Shown: positions 1 to 8,744, counted from the stretch's first letter. The stretch: 64,000 bases of DNA from Bacteroidales bacterium (GCA_017449975.1 JAFSYK010000071.1:1-64000), one strand, 5' to 3'. Numbers and translations: made by a program. The notes: generated from the letters alone by a model not told the origin.

Positions 1-56
1 AACTTCCGGCCTCCACGTCCCGAACGTGGCGCGCTAGCCAACTGCGCTACACCCCG
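1..56 (-). tRNA. tRNA-Pro (CGG), 3' end beyond window
   Basis: The reverse complement reads acceptor CGGGGTG, then TA and a D arm. The anticodon stem-loop is CCACG-TTCGGGA-CGTGG, whose loop gives anticodon CGG. The variable loop is visible, but the T arm and 3' acceptor strand lie outside the window. It is the last gene of a four-tRNA minus-strand cluster. Confidence 0.9.
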
Positions 57-63
57 AAGTGTG

Positions 64-139
64 TGGTGTCCTGGCAGGGATTCGAACCCTGGACCCATTG
101 ATTAAGAGTCAATTGCTCTACCAGCTGAGCTACCAAGAC
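64..139 (-). tRNA. tRNA-Lys (CTT)
   Basis: The cloverleaf is complete on the minus strand. Acceptor GTCTTGG pairs with CCAGGAC, the D arm is GCTC/GAGC, the anticodon loop is CTCTTAA (anticodon CTT) and the T loop is TTCGAAT. The discriminator is A, and CCA appears to be encoded at 64-66. Confidence 0.95.
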
Positions 140-181
140 ATATTATATACAATTTCAAACAACTCTCTATGTTTTATTCAG

Positions 182-264
182 TACTCCGGGTGGGACTTGA
201 ACCCACACGCCCTTGCGGGCAAGGGATTTTAAGTCCCTCGTGTCTACCATTCCACCACCAGAGC
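182..264 (-). tRNA. tRNA-Leu (TAA)
   Basis: This is a class II tRNA on the minus strand with acceptor GCTCTGG/CCGGAGT. The anticodon loop CTTAAAA gives TAA, followed by a long variable arm (TGCCCGCAAGGGCG) and T loop TTCAAGT. CCA is not encoded. Confidence 0.95.
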
Positions 265-267
265 TTT

Positions 268-303
268 CCGAATTGAAAATTGAAAAATTGAAAATTGAAA
301 TCC
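268..303. repeat. 7- to 8-bp ATTGAAA tandem repeat between tRNAs
   Basis: About four imperfect copies of ATTGAAA lie between tRNA-Leu and tRNA-Gly, inside the presumed tRNA transcript. The same heptamer family recurs near 16330, 30945, 52680, 54154, 55075, 55310 and 58990. Confidence 0.75.
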
Positions 304-344
304 TTCGCATCTCAATTGTTCCATTTCCCTGGTTGGAGACTTTG

Positions 345-417
<73 letters not shown>

Positions 418-464
418 CTGAAAGCTGAATAATAATTCAATGACCTTCTCGCTTAAAGCGGCTG

Positions 465-472
465 CAAAGGTA
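465..472 (-). promoter_or_regulatory. -7 box TACCTTTG for the tRNA cluster
   Basis: The reverse complement of 465-472 is TACCTTTG, matching the Bacteroidota TAnnTTTG box. It lies upstream of tRNA-Gly, with a TTTTTTG run about 22 nt further upstream that could act as the -33 element. Confidence 0.7.
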
Positions 473-503
473 CGAACTTTTTTGCATACCGCCGCAAAAA
501 ATC

Positions 504-3134
504 TTATTTTTTCTGCACTATTTTTTTTATCTCATTGAGTTTCAGTAGTGCTTCGATTGGCGTCAAAGTATCAATATCGATGTCCACGATGCGGTTACGG
601 ATGTCAACCAGCGTGGGATCGTCCAACTGGATAAAGCTCAGTTGGTAGCCCGGCGGTGGCGCCGCCACGGTCGGCTTGCCTTTGCGTTTGGGCTCCGACA
701 CCTGCTGACTCTTCTCCTCCATCTGCTGCAACAGCTCGGTGGCACGCTTGAGCACCTGCGGCGGCATGCCCGCCATGCGGGCGACATGGATGCCGAAGCT
801 GTGCTCGCTGCCGCCAGGCGTCAGCTTGCGCAGGAAGATGACCTTGTTGTCCACCTCCTTGACGGAGATATGGTAGTTCTGGATGCGCTCGTAGAGGTCG
901 GCCATCTCGATGAGTTCATGGTAGTGGGTGGCAAAGAGCACCATGGGATGCGCCTTGCGGTTGTTGTGCAAGAACTCGGCGATGGCCCAGGCAATGGAGA
1001 TACCGTCGTAGGTGGAGGTGCCGCGACCAATCTCGTCGAGCAGCACCAGGCTGCGGTCGGAGATATTGTTGAGAATGCTGGCCGTCTCGTTCATCTCGAC
1101 CATGAAGGTCGACTCGCCCGACGAGATATTGTCCGACGCACCGACACGGGTGAAAATCTTGTCGACAACACCCATCGACACCTCAGCAGCGGGGCAATAG
1201 CAGCCCATCTGCGCCATCAGCACGATGAGCGCCGTCTGGCGCAACAGCGCAGACTTACCCGACATATTGGGACCCGTGATAATGATAATCTGTTGCTTGT
1301 CGTGGTCGAGCAACACATCGTTGCTCACATATTGCATCCCCAACGGGAGCTGTGTCTCGATGACGGGATGCCGGCCGTCGCGGATGCGGATGACCGATTC
1401 GTCGACCAGGTGGGGACGGCAGTAGTGGTTCGACAGCGACACCGCCGCAAAAGACAGCAGACAGTCGAGCTGTGCCAGCTGGTGGGCGTTGGTCAGTATC
1501 GACGCCACATACTCCGACAGTGCCGACACCAGAGCGTTGTATATCTGTGTCTCCAACGCCAGGATGCGCTCGTCGGCCCCCAAAATCTTCTCCTCATAGG
1601 CTTTCAGCTCGGGGGTGATGTAGCGTTCCGCGTTGGTCAGCGTCTGACGGCGCGTCCATTCCTGCGGCACCTTGTCTTTATGGGTATGGGTAACTTCGAG
1701 ATAGTATCCGAAGACATTATTGAAGCCAATCTTCAGCGAGGGGATGCCCGTCCGCTCGCTCTCTTTCGCCTGCAGCGAAGCGAGGTACTCACGTCCCGAC
1801 CCCGAGATAGAGCGCAGCTCGTCGAGTTCGGTATTGACACCCGACGGCACCACCCCACCCTTGTCCACACGGGTCGGCGGGTCGGCCACCACCTCGGCGG
1901 CGATACGCTGGCAGATGCGCTCGCAGCCGTTGAGCTGCTCGGCAAAAGGTGTCAGTTCCGCCACCGGCAAGGTCAGCTCTCGCAACGCTGCCACCGACTC
2001 CAGGGCGCGGCGCACTTGCTGCATCTCGCGCGGCGACACACGGCCGATGGCCACTTTCGACGCCAGTCGTTCCAGGTCGCCCACCATGCGGATATGCTGC
2101 CGCATGTGGTCCGACAGGTCGGGTTCGCGCACCAGCAGGTCGACGACCTTGAGGCGTTCCTCAATGGCGGCACGCTCCTTTAGCGGCATCGTAATCCAGC
2201 GCCGCAACATGCGGGCACCCATCGGTGTGCAGGTCTGGTCGACGACGTCGAACAGGGTCTTGGCATTCTCGTTGGGGGAATGGATCAACTCGAGGTTGCG
2301 CATCGTGAAGCGGTCAATCCACACATAGCGGTCCTCCTCGATACGCTGCAACGAACAGATATTGCCCGTGCGGTCGTGCTGGGTCTCCTGTAGGTAATAC
2401 AGTGCCACCGCAGCGGCCACCACACCCTTGTCCAGCATCTCCACGCCGAAACCCTTGAGCGAGCTGGTGCCGAACTGGCGCGTCAGCGTGTCATAGGCGA
2501 AATCGGGCGTAAAGACCCAGTCGTCGAACGTATTGGTATAGTATTTCTCAGAGAAAAGAGACTGAAACAGTTGCAGCTTGTTGCGCTGCAGGATTACCTC
2601 GTTGGGATGGAAGGCATGCAACAGCTTGTCGATATACTCCTTGTCGCCCTGGGCCACAAAGAACTCGCCGGTAGAGACATCCAAAAAACTGATGCCGTGC
2701 ACCTTGTCGCAGAGATGCAGTCCACAAAGAAAATTGTTCTCCTTGACATCAAGCACCATGTCGTTGTAGGAGACACCCGGCGTCACCAACTCAGTGATGC
2801 CGCGCTTCACCAATCCTTTGGCCATTTTGGGATCCTCCAGCTGGTCACAGATGGCCACCCGCAGTCCGGCGCGCACCAAACGGGGCAGATACTGTTCCAG
2901 CGCATGGTGGGGTATGCCCGCCAACTCAGTATAGTTGCCCGAGCCGGCAGACTTGCGGGTCAGCGTGATACCCAAAATCTCCGACGCCTTCTTGGCATCG
3001 GTACCGAAAGTCTCGTAGAAGTCACCCACACGAAACAGCAGCATCGCGTCGGGGAAACGCCGTTTCATCTCGGCGTGCTGACGCATCAGCGGAGACTCCG
3101 CATCCTGCTTCTCTTTCTTCTCGCCTTTAGCCAT
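504..3134 (-). CDS. mutS: DNA mismatch repair protein MutS
   Basis: MutS recognises base-base mismatches and small loops and starts methyl-independent mismatch repair with MutL. The 876 residues match the usual family length. The mismatch-wedge motif F39-Y40-E41 sits in the N-terminal domain. The connector, lever and clamp regions follow. The C-terminal ABC-type ATPase has Walker A GPNMSGKS near residue 620, a signature region with SSGESTFMVEM, Walker B LVLLDEIGRGTSTYDG, and the switch histidine in FATHYHEL. The C-terminal helix-turn-helix dimerisation tail is present. The ATG directly follows the stop codon of the zinc protease gene with no spacer, so the two are probably translationally coupled. 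No mutL lies in the window. Confidence 0.98.
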   Translation of the reverse strand: MAKGEKKEKQDAESPLMRQHAEMKRRFPDAMLLFRVGDFYETFGTDAKKASEILGITLTRKSAGSGNYTELAGIPHHALEQYLPRLVRAGLRVAICDQLEDPKMAKGLVKRGITELVTPGVSYNDMVLDVKENNFLCGLHLCDKVHGISFLDVSTGEFFVAQGDKEYIDKLLHAFHPNEVILQRNKLQLFQSLFSEKYYTNTFDDWVFTPDFAYDTLTRQFGTSSLKGFGVEMLDKGVVAAAVALYYLQETQHDRTGNICSLQRIEEDRYVWIDRFTMRNLELIHSPNENAKTLFDVVDQTCTPMGARMLRRWITMPLKERAAIEERLKVVDLLVREPDLSDHMRQHIRMVGDLERLASKVAIGRVSPREMQQVRRALESVAALRELTLPVAELTPFAEQLNGCERICQRIAAEVVADPPTRVDKGGVVPSGVNTELDELRSISGSGREYLASLQAKESERTGIPSLKIGFNNVFGYYLEVTHTHKDKVPQEWTRRQTLTNAERYITPELKAYEEKILGADERILALETQIYNALVSALSEYVASILTNAHQLAQLDCLLSFAAVSLSNHYCRPHLVDESVIRIRDGRHPVIETQLPLGMQYVSNDVLLDHDKQQIIIITGPNMSGKSALLRQTALIVLMAQMGCYCPAAEVSMGVVDKIFTRVGASDNISSGESTFMVEMNETASILNNISDRSLVLLDEIGRGTSTYDGISIAWAIAEFLHNNRKAHPMVLFATHYHELIEMADLYERIQNYHISVKEVDNKVIFLRKLTPGGSEHSFGIHVARMAGMPPQVLKRATELLQQMEEKSQQVSEPKRKGKPTVAAPPPGYQLSFIQLDDPTLVDIRNRIVDIDIDTLTPIEALLKLNEIKKIVQKK

Positions 3135-3812
3135 CTACCTGCGGTCGAGATAAATCATCACATAATAGAATAATGTCGCCAGCGAGGTCAACGCAGCCAC
3201 CACATAGGTGTAGGCGGCGGAGCGCAGGGCGCTCTCGGCGTATGGATGGGTATCGACCGAGGTGATGCTGTGTGTGTTGAGCCACACCAGCGCCCGCTTC
3301 GAGGCATTGATCTCCACCGGCAGGGTCACCAGCGAGAAGAGCGTGGTAAGGGCGAAGAGGCAGATACCCAGCAGCAACAGGCTCGGGAACTTGTTGACCA
3401 TCAGCACACCGGCTAACAGAATCCACGACACCCACTTGCTGGAGAAACTGACCACTGGAACCAGCGAGGAGCGCAGCGACAGCCAGCTGTAGGCCGTGGC
3501 GTGCTGCACGGCGTGGCCGCATTCGTGTGCCGCCACGGCGGCAGCGGCGACACTGGTGCCGTGATAGACATCATGGCTGAGGTTCAGCGTGCGGTTGGTG
3601 GGATTGTAGTGGTCGGTGAGCGTACCATTGACCTCCTGCACAGTGACATTGTGGATATCATTGTCGTAGAGCATCCGCTCTGCCACCTCGCGGCCGGTCA
3701 TGCCACCGTTGGTGGGAATCTTCGAGTAACGTTTGAATTTAGACTCCACGCTCTTGCTGGCAATAAAGCTCAGCAGCATCAGCGCGATAAAGAGAATCCA
3801 GAAAGGGTTCAT
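3135..3812 (-). CDS. membrane zinc metallopeptidase, YugP family
   Basis: This 225-residue protein belongs to the YugP/zinc peptidase 2 family of integral membrane metalloproteases. An N-terminal membrane helix (about residues 4-20) is followed by a soluble segment. The zinc motif HECGH lies near residues 95-99 and is followed by AVQH. Two to three hydrophobic helices come after it (about 110-135, 145-165 and 200-220). Substrates in Bacteroidota are unknown; a role in membrane protein quality control is inference. Its stop codon abuts the mutS start. The 173-base upstream spacer has no clear minus-strand promoter, so it may be co-transcribed with the genes before it. Confidence 0.9.
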   Translation of the reverse strand: MNPFWILFIALMLLSFIASKSVESKFKRYSKIPTNGGMTGREVAERMLYDNDIHNVTVQEVNGTLTDHYNPTNRTLNLSHDVYHGTSVAAAAVAAHECGHAVQHATAYSWLSLRSSLVPVVSFSSKWVSWILLAGVLMVNKFPSLLLLGICLFALTTLFSLVTLPVEINASKRALVWLNTHSITSVDTHPYAESALRSAAYTYVVAALTSLATLFYYVMIYLDRR

Positions 3813-3854
3813 GGGAGAATGTGTTAATGTGTGATTGCGTTATTTTTTTATAGC

Positions 3855-3878
3855 AATTGGACCAAGATTGGTCCAATT
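3855..3878. repeat. inverted repeat AATTGGACCAA...TTGGTCCAATT
   Basis: A perfect 11-bp inverted repeat with a 2-nt centre lies in the spacer between the YqaA-type gene and the zinc protease gene. No T-run follows it on the minus strand, so it is not a standard terminator for the upstream gene. Its sequence resembles the AATTGGACT 9-mers found elsewhere in the window. Confidence 0.6.
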
Positions 3879-3985
3879 AGGCTTATTTATCCTATTCGTT
3901 ATGCTTTGATAAACGAGAAAAGCTATTCCTTATTGTGTAGAGGCTAAATTTTCGGCATTTGGTTTTCGGCTCTTGTTTTTCATTT

Positions 3986-4435
3986 TCAACCCACGATACC
4001 CCAATAGATTCCGGCCCAAGCGATATAGCGGGCGGCTTTGCCTATCAGGATGAAGAGGGCGCAACGCAGCGGTGCCACACGATAGAAGCCCAGCGCGATG
4101 GCGAAGATGTCACCCACCACCGGCACCCAGGTGAGCAGGGCCAGCCAGACGCCCCAGCGCGACACCCGTTCCCGCTGCCGCTCGAGCGTCTCTGGCTTCA
4201 CATGCAGCCAGCGTTCAAGCCACTCCCAGCGTCCCAGCCAGCCCAGCAGATAGGACGACATGCCGCCCAGCCAGTTGCCTACGGTCGCCGAGACGATACA
4301 CGACACCGGGTCGCAGCCGGCAGCCAACGCACCCACAAGCAGCACGTCGGAAGAGAACGGCACCACTGTGGCAGCCAGAAAGGAGCCGAGAAAGAGACCC
4401 AGCACACCCCACTGCTGCAACAACTCAATCATCAT
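3986..4435 (-). CDS. YqaA/DedA-type small membrane protein
   Basis: This 149-residue polytopic membrane protein resembles the YqaA branch of the SNARE-associated (DedA/VTT) superfamily. Hydrophobic stretches lie at about 8-28, 33-60, 92-112 and 122-147. Between them is the family-like reentrant region, with PFSSDVLLVGAL near the N terminus and TWVPVVGDIFAIALG towards the C terminus. The larger superfamily includes polyprenyl-phosphate and lipid flippases, but this short branch has no assigned substrate. It lies 19 bases downstream of the DUF2130 gene on the same strand, so they probably form one transcript. Confidence 0.8.
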   Translation of the reverse strand: MMIELLQQWGVLGLFLGSFLAATVVPFSSDVLLVGALAAGCDPVSCIVSATVGNWLGGMSSYLLGWLGRWEWLERWLHVKPETLERQRERVSRWGVWLALLTWVPVVGDIFAIALGFYRVAPLRCALFILIGKAARYIAWAGIYWGIVG

Positions 4436-4454
4436 CTATGGATTGCGGATTAAA

Positions 4455-5795
4455 CTATTCGTCGCCCAGGAGGCCGTCAGACCCGTTGGCTTTGCGCGCC
4501 TCGTCAAACTTGGCCTTCATGGTGGGATTCCGGTAGGTGAGTCTCCGTATCGAGAGGTCCTCGGTGTCTTTCTGCGCCAGCCGCAGGTTGTTCTCCGACC
4601 CCACGAGGTTCTCTTTCAACTTCTGCAGCTTGGTGATGGTGTCGTCGATTTGCCGGATAGCATCCTCAAACTTTTTCGAGGCCAGCTCGTAATGTCGACC
4701 GAACTTGGTCTTGAAATCTTCAATCTTGTTTTCAAAATTGGTCACATCGACCTCTCTGTTCTGTGCCAGAATCAGCTGTTTCTTATACTCCAGACTTTTT
4801 CTGGAGGCCTGCACCAACAGGTTGATGAAGGGGACAAAGAACTGCGGACGAATCACATACATCTTGGGGTAGAGGTGTGACTTGTTGACAATACCGTTGT
4901 TATACAACTCGTTGTCAGCCTCCAGCAGACTGACCAGCACGGCGAACTCACAGCCTTTCTTGTGTCGATCCTCGTCGAGCTTTTTCAGGAAGTCATCGTT
5001 GCGGTGTTTGGTGGCGGTGGTGTCCATCTCGTTCTTCATCTCGAACATGATGGAGATGTACTCTGTGCCATCCTCCGAATCGCGGAAGATAAAATCGCCC
5101 TTGGTGCCGTCAACAGCGTCATTGTCTTTGTCGAAATAGGCATTCGGCATAAAGGGACGGATGTACTGCTCAAACTGATTATAACAGTGCTGTTCCAGCG
5201 TCTCGCCCACCATCTTGGTCGACATGCGCGTCTTCAAATCCTTGTAGTAGTCCACCTGCTCCTGCAGCATCCGCTTCTGTTCCTCGAAGCTCTTGTTGAG
5301 CGAATCCTCGTGCTCTTTGGCCTGAATGGATTTTTCATGCAAGGTATTCTGGAGCTTGGCTATCTCCTCGTTCTTGCTTTGCAACGCCTGCTGCGCGCGG
5401 TTGTGTTCCTGCAACACGGCCACCTGCAACGCACTGTTGTTCTGTGCGATGGTCGACCTCAGCTGAATAATCTCCTGGTCCTTGGCCGCCAGTGCCGACT
5501 GCATCTCGTTCTGTTTCTGGGTGGCAATATTGCGCAGCTGACCGTTCAGACGCTCAATCTCCGTCTGTTTGTTCGACAGCTCGACGCGCTGCTGGTTCAG
5601 CTGGTTCTGGAACGTCTGTTCCACTTTGGACTTGTCCAACTCCCGCTCCGCCTGCTGACGGACGTGCATCTCTTCAAGCCTGCGACGGAGCTCTGCGTCG
5701 AACTCCGCATTCTTCACCTGACTGACAATAGAAGCATAGTCCGCCTCGTCCACTTGAAAAACACTGCCGCACTTGGGGCACTTCAACTCTTTCAT
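4455..5795 (-). CDS. DUF2130 coiled-coil protein
   Basis: The 446 residues start with a CPKCG half of a zinc-ribbon-like motif (residues 5-9); I see no second Cys pair. A long Gln/Glu/Lys-rich coiled coil spans about 25-195. The conserved DUF2130 region (about 200-350) contains the acidic/basic block FDKDNDAVDGTKGDFIFRD and FEMKNEMD, and a second short coiled coil ends the protein. The D...D/E-x-K pattern of this region resembles nuclease-like folds such as RmuC, but no activity is established, so that is inference. A TATTTTTG box lies 44 bases upstream. Confidence 0.85.
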   Translation of the reverse strand: MKELKCPKCGSVFQVDEADYASIVSQVKNAEFDAELRRRLEEMHVRQQAERELDKSKVEQTFQNQLNQQRVELSNKQTEIERLNGQLRNIATQKQNEMQSALAAKDQEIIQLRSTIAQNNSALQVAVLQEHNRAQQALQSKNEEIAKLQNTLHEKSIQAKEHEDSLNKSFEEQKRMLQEQVDYYKDLKTRMSTKMVGETLEQHCYNQFEQYIRPFMPNAYFDKDNDAVDGTKGDFIFRDSEDGTEYISIMFEMKNEMDTTATKHRNDDFLKKLDEDRHKKGCEFAVLVSLLEADNELYNNGIVNKSHLYPKMYVIRPQFFVPFINLLVQASRKSLEYKKQLILAQNREVDVTNFENKIEDFKTKFGRHYELASKKFEDAIRQIDDTITKLQKLKENLVGSENNLRLAQKDTEDLSIRRLTYRNPTMKAKFDEARKANGSDGLLGDE

Positions 5796-5838
5796 ATAAT
5801 ATATAGGTTAGGGTTTACCGCGTCATTTTCTACCGACA

Positions 5839-5846
5839 CAAAAATA
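5839..5846 (-). promoter_or_regulatory. -7 box TATTTTTG for the DUF2130 gene
   Basis: The reverse complement matches TAnnTTTG and lies 44 bases before the DUF2130 start codon. No good -33 TTG was identified. Confidence 0.45.
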
Positions 5847-5849
5847 TAC

Positions 5850-6050
5850 ATTTTTATTCAATTGCCTATATTTTTTTACTAACCATACCATACTGATGTT
5901 GTGTCGTCCCAAATCACATACATAAGGACAGATTCACTCCCCAGGCCGCACCTCGACTGCCTGGGACGGTTGAAATCCAGCCTCTTTATACCTGATAAGC
6001 TAATGCCCACAAAACCCAGTAGACGGAAAGCATACGTCAAGCGGCAACAT
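5850..6050. other. intergenic stretch with possible RNA structure, no ORF
   Basis: This lies between the divergent DUF2130 and luxS promoters and carries no plausible ORF. CCCAGGC (5940-5946) pairs with GCCTGGG (5959-5965). CGTCCC (5905-5910) could pair instead with GGGACG (5963-5968), giving two mutually exclusive folds. No known riboswitch consensus was recognised. Confidence 0.35.
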
Positions 6051-6055
6051 TTGTG

Positions 6056-6063
6056 TATCTTTG
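6056..6063 (+). promoter_or_regulatory. -7 box TATCTTTG for luxS
   Basis: A perfect TAnnTTTG match lies 24 bases before the luxS ATG. No clear TTG is seen at the -33 position. It excludes upstream in-frame start codons for luxS. Confidence 0.7.
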
Positions 6064-6087
6064 CAATTTGGTAACAAAAAAACAGCC

Positions 6088-6582
6088 ATGGAAGTAATAC
6101 AGAGTTTCACCATCGACCATACCCATTTGAAGCCGGGCATCTATGTCTCCCGCGTGGATAAAGGCTTCACCACTTTTGACCTGCGTATCACCGAGCCCAA
6201 CCAGGAGCCTGCCGTGGCACCCGCCGCCATGCACAGCCTGGAACACCTGATGGCCACCTGGTTCCGCAACTCCGAAGCGAAGGAGGATGTGGTGTATGTC
6301 GGCCCCATGGGCTGTCTTACGGGCATGTATGTCATCATGACCGGCGACTACAGCGTGGAGGAGATGCGCCGCCTGACCATCGAATGTCTCCGATGGATAC
6401 TCACCCAGTCCGAAGTGCCAGCCACCACGCCAGAGACCTGCGGTAACTACCTGCTGCACGACCTGCCGATGTGCAAATGGGAGAGCGCACGCTACCTCGA
6501 CCGTTTGGAGCATCACTTCCACAGCGAGTACACCCAGCTACAGGTCACCCTCGAAGACGGAAAAATCTTCGCCGACGCATAG
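6088..6582 (+). CDS. luxS: S-ribosylhomocysteine lyase LuxS
   Basis: LuxS cleaves S-ribosylhomocysteine to homocysteine and DPD, the precursor of autoinducer-2, in the activated methyl cycle. The 164 residues are the normal length. The metal ligands are visible: His49 and His53 in HSLEH, and a Cys in ETCGNYLLHDL near the C-terminal third. The catalytic Cys region PMGCLTGMY is present. I chose the ATG at 6088 because an upstream in-frame TTG overlaps the promoter box. The partner enzyme MTA/SAH nucleosidase is encoded 19 kb away at 25641. The gene is followed after 51 bases by serS, which has its own promoter. Confidence 0.97.
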   Translation: MEVIQSFTIDHTHLKPGIYVSRVDKGFTTFDLRITEPNQEPAVAPAAMHSLEHLMATWFRNSEAKEDVVYVGPMGCLTGMYVIMTGDYSVEEMRRLTIECLRWILTQSEVPATTPETCGNYLLHDLPMCKWESARYLDRLEHHFHSEYTQLQVTLEDGKIFADA

Positions 6583-6599
6583 AACTAAGCAACTTTTCT

Positions 6600-6607
6600 T
6601 ATCTTTG
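6600..6607 (+). promoter_or_regulatory. -7 box TATCTTTG for serS
   Basis: A perfect TAnnTTTG match sits in the luxS-serS spacer, 26 bases before the serS ATG, so serS can be transcribed independently of luxS. Confidence 0.7.
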
Positions 6608-6633
6608 CATCTGTTTTTGAAAACACCTATAAT

Positions 6634-7908
6634 ATGTTACAGTTACAATATATTAAAGATCATACCGAAGAAATCGTCTCTCGTCTGGAAATCAAGAATG
6701 TAACCGATGCGGCACAACGTATCGACGAAATTCTGAAACTCGACGCCGAACGGCGCAGTCTGCAGCAGCGCAGCGACGCCGTCAAGGCCGAGCAGAACAG
6801 CCTGGCCAAAGAGATTGGCATGCTGTTCAAGACGGGTCGACAGGAAGAGGCTGCCGCCAAGAAGGCGCGCACCGCTGAACTGAAGAACGAAGAGAAAGAA
6901 CTCACCGAGCGCCAGTCCGCCGTCGAGGCCGACCTCAACGCCAAGCTCATCAGCCTGCCCAACGCACCGCACCCCACCGTGCCGCGTGGTAAAAGCGAGG
7001 CCGACAACGTCGTCGTTGCCGAACATGGCGACAAACCCAACCTGCCCGCCGACGCACTGCCCCACTGGGAGCTCTGCGCCAAATACGACATCATCGATTT
7101 CGAGCTGGGCAACAAGATTACCGGTGCCGGTTTCCCCGTCTACAAAGGCAAAGGTGCCCGACTGCAGCGCGCCCTCATCAATTTCTTCCTCGACGAGGCC
7201 GCCAAGGCGGGCTTCGTAGAGATACAGCCACCCCTGATGGTCAACGAGGCCAGCGGACTGGGTACGGGTCAGCTGCCCGACAAAGAGGGTCAGATGTACG
7301 CCATACCGCTGGACGGATTCTATATGATACCCACCGCCGAGGTGCCTATCACCAACCTCTACCGCAACGTCATCGTCAACGCCGACCAGTTCCCCATCCG
7401 TCACGTGGGCTACAGCGAGTGCTTCCGTCGCGAAGCCGGCAGCTACGGCAAGGATGTGCGCGGACTGAACCGTCTGCACGAATTCTCGAAGGTAGAGATT
7501 GTCGTCATCGAGCATCCCGACCGCAGTTATGAGCAGCTGGAAACCATGAAGAAACATGTGGGTGGACTGCTCGAGAAGCTGGGTCTCCCCTACCATATCC
7601 TGAAGCTCTGCGGTGGCGACATCAGTTTCACCTCCGCCATGACCTTCGACTTCGAGGTGTGGAGCGCCGCACAGCAGCGCTGGCTCGAGGTGAGCTCCGT
7701 CTCCAACTTCGAGACCTTCCAGGCCAACCGCATGAAGCTGCGCTTCAAAGATGCCGACGGCAAGATGAAGCTGGCGCACACCCTCAACGGCAGCGCCCTG
7801 GCCCTGCCCCGCATCGTGGCAGCCCTGCTCGAAAACAACCAGACACCCGACGGCATCATCATGCCCGAGTGCCTGCGTCCCTATCTGGGATTTGAGAAGA
7901 TTGGATAG
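6634..7908 (+). CDS. serS: seryl-tRNA synthetase
   Basis: This class II synthetase charges tRNA-Ser. The 424 residues are the expected length. An N-terminal two-helix coiled-coil arm (about 27-100) that grips the long variable arm of tRNA-Ser is followed by the catalytic domain. Motif 2 is visible as FRREAGSYGKDVRGL (about 265-280), and motif 3 as HTLNGSALALPRIVAALLEN near 385-405. The typical GTGQLPDKEGQMY segment lies between. The gene ends just before a strong bidirectional terminator that it shares with the convergent barrel gene. Confidence 0.98.
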   Translation: MLQLQYIKDHTEEIVSRLEIKNVTDAAQRIDEILKLDAERRSLQQRSDAVKAEQNSLAKEIGMLFKTGRQEEAAAKKARTAELKNEEKELTERQSAVEADLNAKLISLPNAPHPTVPRGKSEADNVVVAEHGDKPNLPADALPHWELCAKYDIIDFELGNKITGAGFPVYKGKGARLQRALINFFLDEAAKAGFVEIQPPLMVNEASGLGTGQLPDKEGQMYAIPLDGFYMIPTAEVPITNLYRNVIVNADQFPIRHVGYSECFRREAGSYGKDVRGLNRLHEFSKVEIVVIEHPDRSYEQLETMKKHVGGLLEKLGLPYHILKLCGGDISFTSAMTFDFEVWSAAQQRWLEVSSVSNFETFQANRMKLRFKDADGKMKLAHTLNGSALALPRIVAALLENNQTPDGIIMPECLRPYLGFEKIG

Positions 7909-7935
7909 AGGGTTTAAGGGTTTGAGCGTTTGGAT

Positions 7936-7970
7936 AAAAAAAGAGTGGCCGATATCGGTCACTCTTTTTT
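7936..7970. terminator. bidirectional terminator between serS and barrel gene
   Basis: AAAAAAGAGTG and CACTCTTTTTT flank an inner GCCGATATCGGT. Together they form a near-perfect hairpin with T-runs on both strands, placed between two convergent genes. Confidence 0.9.
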
Positions 7971-7986
7971 ATGTCAGTTGCGGTGA

Positions 7987-8715
7987 TTAGAAGTGGAAGG
8001 CCACTTTCAGCATCAACGCATTGATGCGGCGGTACTCGGTACTCTTGTCGTTCTCGATCTTACCGAAGCCAGCCTGGACCGGGTTCTCGGTGCTGCTCTC
8101 GTTGAAATCGAAAGCATGCTTGCCCAGACCGTAGTAGGACAGACCCACGCTGACCATGCCACCGATGTAGGTACCGATGCCCAGCTGCCAAGCCGTGGCG
8201 GAACTCGATTTGAAGACATAGTACGGCTTGGTGTCGTCGCTCGACCAACCCTCACGGACAGGGAGGAACCAGTCGACACCGAATCCCAATTCAATGTAGG
8301 GCTTGATGAGCGGCAACAGGTCGTGACGATACTGCACACCAATCATCAACGGCAGGTTACGGTAACGCGGTGCCTTGCTGCGCTGATCGTCGAAACGGTC
8401 ACGGTTGTCGCTACCGATGCGGTTCCACATGAAGCCCACCTCGGCAAACGGCTGCAGGTCGCCCACCAGCACGTCGAACGACTTGCCGATACGGTAGCTG
8501 AAACCAATGCCGAAAGCGGCATCGCTACCAATCTGACTGCGTTCGAAAATAGGCAAGGCGGCATTCTCAATCCGTACCGACTTGGAGAACTGACCCGTCG
8601 GGATGACACCCATCACCGACACCGAATGAGAGAAGCCCAACATCTGTGCATACAACGGGGCTCCGGCCATCGTCATGGCGACAGCCAACATCAGAAAATA
8701 CTTTTTCATAGTCAT
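7987..8715 (-). CDS. outer-membrane beta-barrel protein, uncharacterised
   Basis: The 242-residue product has a Sec signal peptide (hydrophobic core about 8-20, cleavage after the PLYAQ region). The mature part has alternating polar/hydrophobic strands rich in Gly and aromatics, and ends in VAFHF, a typical C-terminal aromatic barrel signature. It resembles the 8-stranded OmpA/OmpW-size barrels of Bacteroidota, but I cannot name a family or function. Two in-frame starts exist (8715 and 8709); the second gives a tidier signal peptide. It has its own TATCTTTG promoter and shares a terminator with serS. Confidence 0.8.
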   Translation of the reverse strand: MTMKKYFLMLAVAMTMAGAPLYAQMLGFSHSVSVMGVIPTGQFSKSVRIENAALPIFERSQIGSDAAFGIGFSYRIGKSFDVLVGDLQPFAEVGFMWNRIGSDNRDRFDDQRSKAPRYRNLPLMIGVQYRHDLLPLIKPYIELGFGVDWFLPVREGWSSDDTKPYYVFKSSSATAWQLGIGTYIGGMVSVGLSYYGLGKHAFDFNESSTENPVQAGFGKIENDKSTEYRRINALMLKVAFHF

Positions 8716-8744
8716 ATAACTTATAAATCAACTAATCAGTTTTG

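Noticed and set aside
3855-3878. Terminator for the YqaA-type gene
   Set aside because: The hairpin lacks a T-run on the minus strand; an A-run follows instead.
5900-6050. Cobalamin, TPP or SAM riboswitch upstream of luxS
   Set aside because: No consensus was recognised, and the luxS promoter lies downstream of this stretch so it would not be in the luxS leader.
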